A stretch of DNA of 64,000 nucleotides from Bacillus sonorensis NBRC 101234 = KCTC 13918 (GTDB lineage Bacteria; Bacillota; Bacilli; Bacillales; Bacillaceae). The notes below the pieces were generated by a model. The model had not been told where the DNA came from and did no database searches. It saw only the letters and a program-made list of their open reading frames with translations. The translations under genes were made by a program, and so were the position numbers. Each line of letters opens with the position of its first letter. Positions within the stretch are counted from its first letter, which is position 1. Of the stretch, positions 52,518-60,980 are shown piece after piece. Location: positions 372,001-436,000 of the forward strand of contig NZ_BCVZ01000002.1 in NCBI RefSeq assembly GCF_001592005.1, read 5' to 3'.

Positions 52518-52722
52518 TACGCCGTGGATGCATTTTCTAAAAAAAGCAGTTACTTCTTTCCTTTATCACAAGGCTAAGATAACACTGACAGAAGCCAAAT
52601 GAATTTTCGCGAGCCGTCAATGAACATGATCGCTTAGCTGCCCATACCCGGGAGATGGGAAATGGGAAGCTTTTTTAAGATGAAAAATAAATATGAATCG
52701 TACAGAAGATCACGATCTTTGC

Positions 52723-53205
52723 TTATACAATTGCTGCAAACTTCGCATGGCATGCTTTGGCTAAATCTTGAGGTGCTAACTTTAGCTGCATGCCGATTTT
52801 TCCTGCACTGACAATGATAAAATCAAGGGTTTCTGCGGTTGCATCAATATAGGCCGGGAACGATTTTTTCATGCCAATCGGTGAGCAGCCACCGCGAACA
52901 TAGCCAGTTACCCCCAGAAGCTCCTTCATTGGGATCATATCTATTTTCTTCTCACCTGCTGCCTTTGCCGCCTTTTTTAAATCTAATTCCTCTGCCACGG
53001 GTACAACAAAGACGTAATATTGATTGGCTCCCGCTGTTGCAACTAATGTTTTATAAACATACTCGACGGGATAACCAATTTTCTCCGAGACAGAGATGCC
53101 ATCTACCGTTTGCCCATCTTCTGTTTTGTAGCCTAATAACTCATAGGAGATGTTTTGCTGTTCTATCAAACGAACCGCATTTGTTTTTGCCATTTTTTTC
53201 GCCAT
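52723..53205 (-). CDS. ybaK: Cys-tRNA(Pro)/Cys-tRNA(Cys) deacylase YbaK
   Basis: Trans-editing deacylase of the YbaK/EbsC family, 160 residues, hydrolysing mischarged Cys-tRNA(Pro). Key motifs: [20 protein letters not shown] (catalytic Lys in KTLV), [20 protein letters not shown] (GXXSPxG substrate loop) and [20 protein letters not shown] 53205, with GGGGGAAGAG upstream. Stands alone. Confidence 0.92.
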   Translation of the reverse strand: MAKKMAKTNAVRLIEQQNISYELLGYKTEDGQTVDGISVSEKIGYPVEYVYKTLVATAGANQYYVFVVPVAEELDLKKAAKAAGEKKIDMIPMKELLGVTGYVRGGCSPIGMKKSFPAYIDATAETLDFIIVSAGKIGMQLKLAPQDLAKACHAKFAAIV

Positions 53206-53782
53206 GCTCTTCCCCCACGATCAAAAAAACTTTTTTGTCTCTTTAATTACGGTCAAGAAGTAACCATATATAATCATATACTAACATTAGAGACAGCCAT
53301 ATTCTACTAATCTGTATCTTTTGAAAAAGAAAGTCATACGTATCGCGGATTGCAGGCATGCTAACGAAAGCAAGGAGGCTTTTCAGCGATGAATCTGTTC
53401 TGATTATAATACGTTCGCATAGAATCGCCGCCTTTTTTCTGTATGCTATTTAAAAGCCTTCTATTAACTTATATTCTTTTCTTATTCCTTCTAAAAGCTG
53501 ACAACCTAATATTTCGCGGGATCATAAGATGGCTGGCCTTCATGTTACTTGAACTTGCCGAATTTCCAGACTTTAAAATCAAAACAATGGATTCGACATT
53601 TTTTCTGGTTTCAGATCCATTTGAAATGATCCAAATTATAAGATAGAAGAACACTCCTTCCCCAAAACCCCCCACAAAAGCTAATGTGGCTTCCCCATCT
53701 GGTTTTTTCATCTTCTGGGTTTGTGAAAAAAAGATTAGAACTCGTAAGCCAAAGCAACGCCGTGAGTATAAGCATCTTATCT
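53206..53782. other. Intergenic region
   Basis: 577 bases, AT-rich, with no supported gene. Two short open frames exist on either strand but lack ribosome sites and codon structure. Confidence 0.5.
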
Positions 53783-54750
53783 TTACCTTTTTAATTTTTT
53801 TTGGATGAAAGAAAGCGTATCTAACGCTAGCTTTTTGCGGCAAAGAACAATACCGGCATGGCCGCAATTGTAGAGATATCTTTCGGGTTTTCCCCAACTT
53901 TCCCACAAAGAATCAGCATCTTTTATATCAATATATTGATCATATTTAGCAGAAATCAGCAGAATGTGATCCTTGTTAACTTTTGGCACGGCTTGACTAG
54001 GATCTGTGATTTCCCAATATCTTATTAAATCTTCATAAGTCACTCCATGTTGTTCTAATTCTTCTCTTATGAATTTACCTGGAATTGTATTCCATATCGA
54101 ATAAGAAAGGCGATTGGCATAAAATATTGATGCCACTACATCAATTTGAGATTCAAGGGTAGCAATTAAATTGGCAATCCATCCTCCTAGACTTACCCCA
54201 ACTAAGATAACAGGACCTGTTTTATTTGCTTTTATCCAGTGGATTAATGCTCGCAAATCTACTATAGCCTGTCTTGTCGATTCAACTGTACGATCAATAT
54301 TCGCACTGATCATCAATTCACCGCTATACCGTGAATGTTCCGGCTCTCTTTCAAAATGATAGGGGAGAGAAAAGTAGTACATGTTCCAACCTAAATCTTT
54401 CATTATGCGATGATGAAAGATTTTTTTATTCGATCGTATGAATCCATTCGCCAGCCGTGGACAAAGATAACATTGGGTTTATCTATATCCGTTTTGTTAA
54501 AAAAAACCTCCCCTTTTAAAGTATCGTTGACGAGATCCCCTGATGGAATTAAGGATTCATAGCTGAATGTTCCAACCATATATTTTTTTCTTGATTCATC
54601 CAGAATAATTGAGACATCAGCAATTTTTGATTTGTAGAATTCATCTCTAGCAATTGTATCCAACGAAAAAGCAGAAAAATGTTTATCCTTACTTCTTTTT
54701 CTGTGTAAATCATATAAGGCCAACCGATCTATGAATGTTGAAAAAAACAC
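53783..54750 (-). pseudogene. Alpha/beta hydrolase split by one-base deletion in an A7 run
   Basis: Two abutting frames form one hydrolase of about 320 residues. The first (54750-54403) ends VIFVHGWRMDSYDRIKKSF; the second (54403-53783) begins MKDLGWNMYYFSLPYHFERE and contains the nucleophile elbow GVSLGG, the acid region SAKYDQYI and GHAGI. Adding one A to the A7 tract at about 54421-54427 gives an uninterrupted FHHRIMKDLGW. So a homopolymer indel broke it recently, or the tract is a phase switch or a sequencing error. Substrate unknown. Confidence 0.85.
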
Positions 54751-55339
54751 TTTATGTCCTCCTGTTTATAGGGGTGTTTATTTTTATTGTAATTAGTCTA
54801 TTTCATATAATAAATCTCTTATGTTCAGCTTTAGAATCAAAAACCTTTATTCATCCCTCATTATCAATTATTATTTTACTATTTCACGGTAACCGATTGG
54901 TGGATAAATCATGCCCTACCACGAAAATGAATCAAATCATCCAGGTTAACAACTCCTCCCCGTTTGAATTCAAAAAAGAAAGACAGCCAATGCTGACTGT
55001 CTTTTGTGCATCTTTTAACCCTTACTTTATAAAACTCACTTTCTCAATCACAAACTTCTGACGGCGTTCTATTTCTGTAAATTTCTTCTTTGTCCAAATT
55101 CCCCTATTAAACTTTCATATCTTTAAGTTACAATGCTGTCTGACCAGTTTGGTGTATTACAATCCCTTCTTAATTCGTTAAAGGCTAATCGTCAAATAGC
55201 TGGAGTATAGATGGAATTAGAGATGTTCCCCAATTGTTAGACCATAAAGGTACCGATGTCACAAAGAATCACTATCTCAACAAATATGCAATTCAGGATA
55301 AAAAGCTTCAAAATCAAACTCCCTCAGTTGAGGGGTTTT
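54751..55339. other. Gene-free stretch with a duplicated intergenic segment
   Basis: 54895-55006 resembles 62930-63035 in order and spacing: GATTGGTG-ATAAATC, then GAAAATGAATC, then the hairpin GACAGCCAATGCTGACTGTC with T run. The remainder is AT-rich with no gene. Confidence 0.6.
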
Positions 55340-56030
55340 GCTTTTGCGTGAAATCATCAAGTCAGATCTTGAAAAACAAATCGGCACGTTGCGCCGAAAG
55401 CACAAGTATCGATACGGATATCGCAAAATCACTGCCATACTAAAACAGGGAATGCGCATTTACCATAAAACTGTTCAACGTATTATGCAGAAGAATCATT
55501 GGCAGTGCCGTGTTTAGGTAAAGAAACGGCAGGAATACGGGGCAGCCGTATGCCGTGGCTCAGAATATTTTGGAACGGGACTTTATTCCGAACGTCCTCT
55601 CAAAAAACTCGCAACGGATATCACGTACTTGCCTTATGGACAGAAACAATTGTATCTGTCCAGTATATTGGACTTGTACAATGGAGAAGTCATTGCTTCC
55701 AGCATTGGAGAAAAGCAAGATACTGCCTCTGTCTTACATACACTTGACCAGCTCCCAGTATTGCCTGAGAACTGTGTTCTACATAGTGACCAAGGCTCCG
55801 TGTATACTTCTTATGAGTATCAGAAAGCCGTAAAAGCAAGAGGCATTACCATGAGCCTGTCCAATAATGCCTCCATCGAATCGTTTCATTCCTCGCTAAA
55901 GTCTGAAACGTTCTATATTATAACAATATTCGTTTTCAAACGAAACTAAACAACCAATCACCGATAAACTATCGGCAATTGGCTGTATAAAAGGTGTTTT
56001 AATCCCTGTCTCAAAATGGGGTCAGTCCCA
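55340..56030 (+). mobile_element. IS3-family transposase remnant
   Basis: Decayed orfB of an IS3/IS150-type insertion sequence. Readable parts: RRKHKYRYGYRKITAILKQG, ATDITYLPYGQKQLYLSSIL (first Asp), HSDQGSVYTSYEY (second Asp), NASIESFHSSLKSE (Glu) and a final YNNIRFQTKLNNQSP. Several stops and frameshifts (near 55525, 55580 and 55910) and no orfA. A probable right end GGGACTGACCCCATTTTGAG (inverse, near 56010-56030) is present; the left end is unclear. Confidence 0.85.
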
Positions 56031-56068
56031 AAAGGCGGGTTTTCTTTAATCGATATTGTAGGTTGAAA

Positions 56069-56196
56069 TTAAGTTTCAGTTCTTTCCGCGACTTTGATCG
56101 TATCATTGTTGGCTAACAAGTGAAGCACCTACCGTAGTTACGACACCTAATAAAAGAACTGCACAGATGACTAATTTTGCTTTTGTCTTTTTGCCT
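56069..56196 (-). pseudogene. Decayed phr pheromone precursor
   Basis: Directly after and overlapping the rap end. A signal-peptide-like stretch KLVICAVLLLGVVTTVGAS reads in one frame and the tail LANNDTIKVAERTET, with a Phr-like AERT-type end, in another. The plausible TTG start (RQKDKSK) is in a third frame. One indel in the A run and one near 56100 would restore a normal precursor of about 40 residues. Confidence 0.7.
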
Positions 56197-57319
56197 CAAT
56201 TGCCAGTCGATAAAAGTCAGTAGCACCCCAAGCATCTTTTTTGTTCACTAAGATGTCCGCAATCGACTCACCATAGTGTTCCATGTCAGGATACATATCT
56301 TTCGACTCGAAGATCTTGAACGCTTCCCTTACTAATCCTAAGTCCTCGGATAAGAACAGCCCTTTCACCATCTTTAACTTAGCAAGTATCACGTCATTTT
56401 TGTACTTTTCTGCAATTTCCCGTGATCGTCTATAAAATGTCTCAGCCCCCGTAAGGTCTTTTTGTTTTCCCTTAATATAGGCAATGAGGAACAACGTTCT
56501 TGCCATAAAATCATGGTTTTCTGGTTTGGTTATTTCAAGTGCTTTAAAAAGATGGGAAACAGATGCGTCCAGTTCTTCCATATTATTATAACATAAACCA
56601 ATATTAAACAGCGAGGAACGTAATAAATGTCCACGATTCTTTTCTTTTCCGTGAAGTCTTTTAGCCTCATTATAAGCCTCATGCGCCTGTTTCAAGGCTT
56701 TGCCGTATTGATAACAATCTGCCAAGTTTCCGAATATTATGAATTGACATCGTACTTTTTTGACACCGTATGTAGCACTTCCGTCAACTTCCGGCTGATT
56801 TTTAAATATGTCATATGCATGCATCGCATAATTCATTGAAAAATGTGTCTGTTTCATATGATAAAAAATTTCTGAAAGTTTAAAATAAAATTCAGCCTTT
56901 TCGAGTTCTATATTATCTTTATCTATAGTATCAAGGCACTTTTCTGCTTTTCGGTAATATGTTAATGAGTGTGTAAGCTCTTTTTGTCGGAAATGGTATT
57001 CTCCAGTAAAGAAATAGTAATAATATTCTAACATTCCGTTCAATTCTCTGTTTCCGACGTAGCCCCTGATGTCACCGTAGGTTTCCTTAATGTCTTTGAC
57101 TGCGTTGGGGTAAATGTATGCTAGCATAAGTTTATGTCTAAACTCTAATAGAGAGTAATAGATAAGGACATCTTGGTTCTCTTCCATTTGATTTATCTCT
57201 TGTTGTATTTCTCTTCTAACTTTCTCCGCATTACCGATGTCGTTATTCTTAATCCTGCTATACCAAAAATTCATTTTAGTGGCTACTAAATCATAAGGAA
57301 TTACACTTTCACTTGGCAA
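56171..57319 (-). CDS. Rap-family response-regulator phosphatase/inhibitor
   Basis: 382-residue Rap protein: N-terminal three-helix bundle (VATKMNFWYSRIKNNDIGNA) and TPR repeats (YRKAEKCLDTIDKDNIELEK, GHLLRSSLFNIGLCYNNMEE, SVSHLFKALEITKPENHDFM, AGAETF-type YRRSREIAEK). Rap proteins dephosphorylate Spo0F or block ComA-like regulators and are inhibited by Phr peptides. Starts at TTG 57319 behind AAAGGGG. The neighbouring phr is broken, so this Rap may be without its own pheromone. Confidence 0.9.
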   Translation of the reverse strand: MPSESVIPYDLVATKMNFWYSRIKNNDIGNAEKVRREIQQEINQMEENQDVLIYYSLLEFRHKLMLAYIYPNAVKDIKETYGDIRGYVGNRELNGMLEYYYYFFTGEYHFRQKELTHSLTYYRKAEKCLDTIDKDNIELEKAEFYFKLSEIFYHMKQTHFSMNYAMHAYDIFKNQPEVDGSATYGVKKVRCQFIIFGNLADCYQYGKALKQAHEAYNEAKRLHGKEKNRGHLLRSSLFNIGLCYNNMEELDASVSHLFKALEITKPENHDFMARTLFLIAYIKGKQKDLTGAETFYRRSREIAEKYKNDVILAKLKMVKGLFLSEDLGLVREAFKIFESKDMYPDMEHYGESIADILVNKKDAWGATDFYRLAIEAKRQKQN

Positions 57320-57449
57320 CTTTCAAACCCCTTTCCTATATTCTTTCGTTTTCCATATATTAAGAATTATAGCACAAGAAGGGAATGACACAGAAATTAT
57401 TTAGGAATTTTCAAAAGAAAGTGAATATATCGACAAATTAATCATCTAG

Positions 57450-57716
57450 TTACAGCTCTTTCAATTTATTCTTCATATGCAACTTCAACGCAGCTTTCCA
57501 ATACCTCGCAGCCCCCTCCTTTATTCCTCCTTCTTCAGTTCTTATATAATAAGGATACTCCTCAAACATATCATCACATACGACAACTTCTTGAATCTTT
57601 GTGTTTTCCTTTCTTAAATAATTATTAAGTTGTTTTCTTATCGAAAAAAGCTTGTTTAATTTATCCTCATAATATTCGATCAGTTCTTTACTTTTATCTG
57701 ATTCGGCTTTCTTCAT
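57450..57716 (-). CDS. Small charged protein, unrecognised
   Basis: 88-residue hydrophilic, helical protein (ELIEYYEDKLNKLFSIRKQL; GGIKEGAARYWKAALKLHMK). Ribosome site is weak (AAGG directly before ATG). It lies at the border of the toxin-immunity array and might be a toxin or immunity remnant, but no family was recognised. Confidence 0.4.
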   Translation of the reverse strand: MKKAESDKSKELIEYYEDKLNKLFSIRKQLNNYLRKENTKIQEVVVCDDMFEEYPYYIRTEEGGIKEGAARYWKAALKLHMKNKLKEL

Positions 57717-57865
57717 CCTTATCTCTATTGCATGAATACAAAGATCAATAATGAATTTTTCGTGAATAGCATTTGTTCATTCATTAGAAATAACAGGATT
57801 CATATCTCACCACAACCGAATATACGTTTCCTTTTATGATACGTCAATTTAACAGTCTCTAAACA

Positions 57866-57890
57866 AAAAAGCCCTTACTCAGAAGGACTT
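57866..57890 (-). terminator. Terminator of a toxin-tail remnant
   Basis: AGTCCTTCTGAGTAAGGGCT hairpin with TTTTTT on the minus strand, overlapping the stop of the remnant. Confidence 0.65.
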
Positions 57891-58110
57891 TCATTCATTG
57901 TGTTCACTTTATTTTTTCTGAGAACATATCGACCGTCGATAGTCTTTTCAACTACCGGATGAATTTCATCAATCCTTGCATAAAAATTAGTCTGTCAATT
58001 GCTTAAGCTTTCTTGCCCAAAGTACCGCTGTAGCACCTTGACTAAGAGATAAAGGCAACCATTTTTGTTGCAATTTTCTCAAAATATTCTGTCATTCTAA
58101 TACTTGTTTC
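57867..58110 (-). pseudogene. Orphan toxin C-terminal remnant A
   Basis: Minus-strand fragments read QQKWLPLSLSQGATAVLWAR and, one frame on, NFYARIDEIHPVVEKTIDGR ending KVNTMNESPSE before a stop and terminator. The NFYA-IDEI segment recurs in remnant B at 59282-59324, at protein and DNA level. Lacks any N-terminus; looks like a polymorphic-toxin C-terminal cassette left after recombination. Confidence 0.55.
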
Positions 58111-58209
58111 TATTAACTATAAACGCTTTGATTAAATCCAATTTGTTTGATGCTCTTCACAGAATTTTCGAGAAATTTGGAGCTGATCAATCTCATCCAC
58201 AACTCTCAA

Positions 58210-58234
58210 GAAAAAGCTCCCTTACAGAGAGCCT
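58210..58234 (-). terminator. Terminator of the SMI1-type gene at 58246
   Basis: GGCTCTCTGTAAGGGAGC hairpin and TTTTTC on the minus strand. Confidence 0.7.
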
Positions 58235-58245
58235 TAGTCATTCAC

Positions 58246-58677
58246 TTAAATTACACTGTTTATTGCCTCTTCAATCATTTTGTTGAAACTTGTGAATTCT
58301 TCAACCACATCTCCGCTCGGTTTATCTAATTCAACAAAAACATTATAGTCAATATCAAAACAGTACCAAGAGATATCAGAATCCCCCAAAAATAAATATC
58401 TATTGTTCCATTCGTTTTCGTGCCATATTTCATTTGCGCCGATAATTCCATTATTGACGTCATTAGGGTTTGCATTATAAATAATCAAGCCATTGAACTC
58501 TAATCCATCCGCTTTTCTTAAAAAATCTCCATATTCCTTTATCCAAAGGTTTTTTTTAATGTTTTTAGAAATCCATTCTTTAACCAGTTCAATATTTTTT
58601 TCATTTGCAGGTGTCATTATCGATTTTTGATACTGATTTTCAATCTCTTCGATACGCTGCAATAAATGGGATAACAT
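58246..58677 (-). CDS. SMI1/KNR4-like immunity protein
   Basis: 143-residue acidic protein of the SUKH/SMI1-KNR4-like superfamily: WIKEYGDFLRKADGLEFNGL and RYLFLGDSDISWYCFDIDYN are the strand/turn motifs; the fold is widely used for toxin immunity. ATG 58677 follows GCAGGTGATT. A basic tail remnant (MSTEQQKKILLKAPCKKRRR) reads just upstream (58700-58780), possibly the end of its lost toxin. Closed by a terminator. Confidence 0.75.
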   Translation of the reverse strand: MLSHLLQRIEEIENQYQKSIMTPANEKNIELVKEWISKNIKKNLWIKEYGDFLRKADGLEFNGLIIYNANPNDVNNGIIGANEIWHENEWNNRYLFLGDSDISWYCFDIDYNVFVELDKPSGDVVEEFTSFNKMIEEAINSVI

Positions 58678-58810
58678 GTAATCACCTGCTCACTCTTTTA
58701 AATTCTTCTTCTTTTTTTACAAGGCGCTTTTAATAAAATCTTCTTCTGCTGTTCTGTACTCATGAGTCCCATTTCCCAATGGTATTTCCGTTTCACATAA
58801 TTAATCTCTT

Positions 58811-59083
58811 TCAGGAAATTTTATTTTTATACGGTGGTTCATTTCTATAAAAATGTTCAACAACGGTTACATCTTTTTTTATGCTTACGCTTGCCGCATT
58901 GAGTTGAATTTCAAAATCTTCATATTCTCCATTTAAAACTTTATTCAGATAATCAATATACTCATCTGCTTGGTCTATTGTCATAATATTTTCAATGAAA
59001 TCAGAAAAAATATTAATTTCTTTTGGCAAGATTATTCTTAAATCACCGAATGGGTCTTTTTCAAATTGATAAAAATGCTTCAT
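58811..59083 (-). CDS. Small immunity-type protein behind toxin remnant B
   Basis: 90-residue protein (YQFEKDPFGDLRIILPKEIN, TIDQADEYIDYLNKVLNGEY, NAASVSIKKDVTVVEHFYRN) with a good ribosome site (AAAAGGAG). It begins 27 bases after the stop of a toxin C-terminal remnant, the standard toxin-immunity order. I recognise the pattern from Bacillus LXG loci but cannot name the family. Orphaned by decay of its toxin. Confidence 0.65.
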   Translation of the reverse strand: MKHFYQFEKDPFGDLRIILPKEINIFSDFIENIMTIDQADEYIDYLNKVLNGEYEDFEIQLNAASVSIKKDVTVVEHFYRNEPPYKNKIS

Positions 59084-59109
59084 AAGTTATTTTTCTCCTT
59101 TTAAGAAGG

Positions 59110-59480
59110 CTATTTACTATATGAAGGATATGAAGCAGCTATTGATCTGTCTTTATTCAAATACATCATTATTATAGCTGATGAAGTGGCCCCCTTATAC
59201 TTATCTGTACCAATCTTCTTCATTTTCTCAAATGCTTTATCAATGACCTGTAAATTAGGTGATCCCAATTATCTTTTATTGTTCAACTACCAGGTGGAAT
59301 TTCATCAATCCCTGCATAAAAGTTGTCATGTTGATTATTGGCATTCTCAATTTCTTTTTGAAGCTTATAGCCTCTTATTTTACCTATGTTGCTGTAAAAT
59401 CTTTATGCTGCTTCACGATGCTTTTGTGCGAAGTTTATGCTTTCTAAGGGTGGAAACTAAATCTTTTACTTACCAGCTCA
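59110..59480 (-). pseudogene. Orphan toxin C-terminal remnant B
   Basis: Minus-strand coding pieces: YKLQKEIENANNQHDNFYAG and IDEIPPGS, then FEKMKKIGTDKYKGATSSAI ending MMYLNKDRSIAASYPSYSK at the stop (59110-59112). At least two frameshifts. The end resembles deaminase-type toxin tails (tentative). Followed directly by the 58811-59083 immunity gene. Confidence 0.6.
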
Positions 59481-59737
59481 ATTAATGATGTTTTTATTCG
59501 TTATGGATGAATCATCTTGACTGTCTAATTCATACAACTTTGCGTAAATCTCATTCGAAGTTTACGCATGACATTAATCTCAGCATCTTTAAGCTGCTCA
59601 ACTCTTATCGGAGTGCTTCTTTTTCATTTAACACGTCCCCATCTCCTAAAAACCATTATTTACTTATAGTTTATAGGGCTTTTTTATGTTTAACAATTAT
59701 TTGAACGAAAATCCCTTCTTACAATTTCCAAAAATAA

Positions 59738-59766
59738 AAACCTCACCCTTAATAAGGATGAGGCTA
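59738..59766 (-). terminator. Terminator of the SMI1 gene at 59773
   Basis: CCTCATCCTTATTAAGGGTGAGG hairpin in two arms with TTTTTATT on the minus strand. Confidence 0.8.
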
Positions 59767-59772
59767 CTTTGA

Positions 59773-60237
59773 TTACTCTTCATCTTCCCAATCTTCGTCT
59801 TCTTCCCAGTTTTCTTTAGATTCCTCAAGCTCTTCCATAAAAAAATAAAGGAAATTATCAGCTACTGTTCGACCATAATCCTCTTGATTCTCCCAAAGTA
59901 TAACTGGACATTCTCCACCTTCCATCTTATTTGTATCAAGACAATAAGAGAATTCATCTATGTATTCAATCACTACGATACCATCAATTAAACCATAGTG
60001 ATTTCTGTAGTTTTCAGTAACTGTTACTACTCTGGGTGAAACTTTTCCATGATCTAAAATATCCACACCATAAATTCCACCAGCCCCATAGTTTTTTAAA
60101 AACCATTTATAACTTTCGGGTAGTTTTACGTTTAGGCTTTCTTGAATTTCATTAATTTTTTCGATGCTAATTCTACCTGTAAAGTCATCATCTTCAACAT
60201 TTTCTTTTATGAATTGTTCAACTTGCGAATAGTTCAC
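59773..60237 (-). CDS. SMI1/KNR4 immunity protein (paralogue 1)
   Basis: 154-residue acidic SUKH-family immunity protein like YobK: SLNVKLPESYKWFLKNYGAG, GIYGVDILDHGKVSPRVVTV, CLDTNKMEGGECPVILWENQ, and a Glu/Asp-rich end. GTG 60237 is chosen (GAGGTG 6 bases upstream). A toxin tail remnant of HNH type ends 27 bases upstream. Its close relative at 60531 follows the complete LXG toxin, so the two probably neutralise related HNH nuclease domains. Confidence 0.82.
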   Translation of the reverse strand: MNYSQVEQFIKENVEDDDFTGRISIEKINEIQESLNVKLPESYKWFLKNYGAGGIYGVDILDHGKVSPRVVTVTENYRNHYGLIDGIVVIEYIDEFSYCLDTNKMEGGECPVILWENQEDYGRTVADNFLYFFMEELEESKENWEEDEDWEDEE

Positions 60238-60263
60238 TAAAATCACCTCTAAATCTTGATTCT

Positions 60264-60383
60264 CTAATTGTTTAGCTCTCCATTTCCTTTTAATTCATGT
60301 AATACCTTGCTATATTTAGTGTGCCAGCTATTTGGAATTTCTGGCATTGCGCCAGGTTCTTCTATCATAGTGCTCTGGGTGAG
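60264..60383 (-). pseudogene. Orphan HNH/LHH toxin tail remnant C
   Basis: Reads MIEEPGAMPEIPNSWHTKYS then KVLHELKGNGELNN to a TAG at 60264. It is homologous to the last 45 residues of the complete LXG toxin (KEPGTMLEILHTTHKKYHKV). Only the tail remains, placed directly before an immunity gene. Confidence 0.8.
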
Positions 60384-60478
60384 CTCTTTTGACTAAGCAG
60401 GCTCAATTTTTCATATTTTCCAGCTGCTCCTTCTATGAAGATGACGACCATCATCCTCATCGGATTTTTCTTGATTTA

Positions 60479-60515
60479 AACAAAAAAGCACTTAATCAAA
60501 GGTTAAGTGCTTGAG
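60479..60515 (-). terminator. Terminator of the LXG toxin-immunity pair
   Basis: AGCACTTAA/TTAAGTGCT perfect 9-bp stem followed on the minus strand by TTTTTTG, beyond the 60531 immunity gene. Confidence 0.85.
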
Positions 60516-60530
60516 CTTGAATATATTAAA

Positions 60531-60980
60531 TTATTCTTCCTCGTACCAATCTTCTTTAGCTTGATTTAAATATTCCCATAAAAACTCAAGGAAGTTAGAA
60601 GCCTTTTGGTGATCATATCCGCTTTGATAAACCCATGTAACTACAGGACACTCTCCATCATCCATTTTTTGTGTATCTAAGCAATAAGCAAATGCATCCA
60701 CATCAACGACTACGACAATGTGATTTGGTAAATTATAAAGTTCCCTATAGTCTTTGGTGAACTCTACGACTTCAGGGGATACGAGTCCATGCCCCAATAT
60801 TTCGACGCCAAAAGAGCCGCCTGAGCCATAGTTTCTTAAAAACCATTTATAACTTTCAGGAAGAGAGGTTTGTAAGTCTTCTTCAATTTTTTTAATTTTT
60901 TCCTCATTAATTCCTCCTGTAAAATCATGGGGATTAGCATGCTTGTTAATAAAGTCTATAATTAATTCTTTGGTAATCAT
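60531..60980 (-). CDS. YobK-like SMI1/KNR4 immunity protein of the LXG toxin
   Basis: 149-residue immunity protein (SUKH superfamily): DLQTSLPESYKWFL, NYGSGGSFGVEILGHGLVSP, YCLDTQKMDDGECPVVTWVY, acidic end. Start ATG 60980 overlaps the toxin stop by 4 bases (ATGA), ensuring coupled synthesis. It should bind the HNH nuclease domain of the upstream LXG toxin and protect the producer. Confidence 0.88.
   Translation of the reverse strand: MITKELIIDFINKHANPHDFTGGINEEKIKKIEEDLQTSLPESYKWFLRNYGSGGSFGVEILGHGLVSPEVVEFTKDYRELYNLPNHIVVVVDVDAFAYCLDTQKMDDGECPVVTWVYQSGYDHQKASNFLEFLWEYLNQAKEDWYEEE

Noticed and set aside
53443..53906. Open frames on both strands between ybaK and the broken hydrolase
   Set aside because: No ribosome site, low-complexity AT-driven composition, and partial overlap with the hydrolase in another frame.
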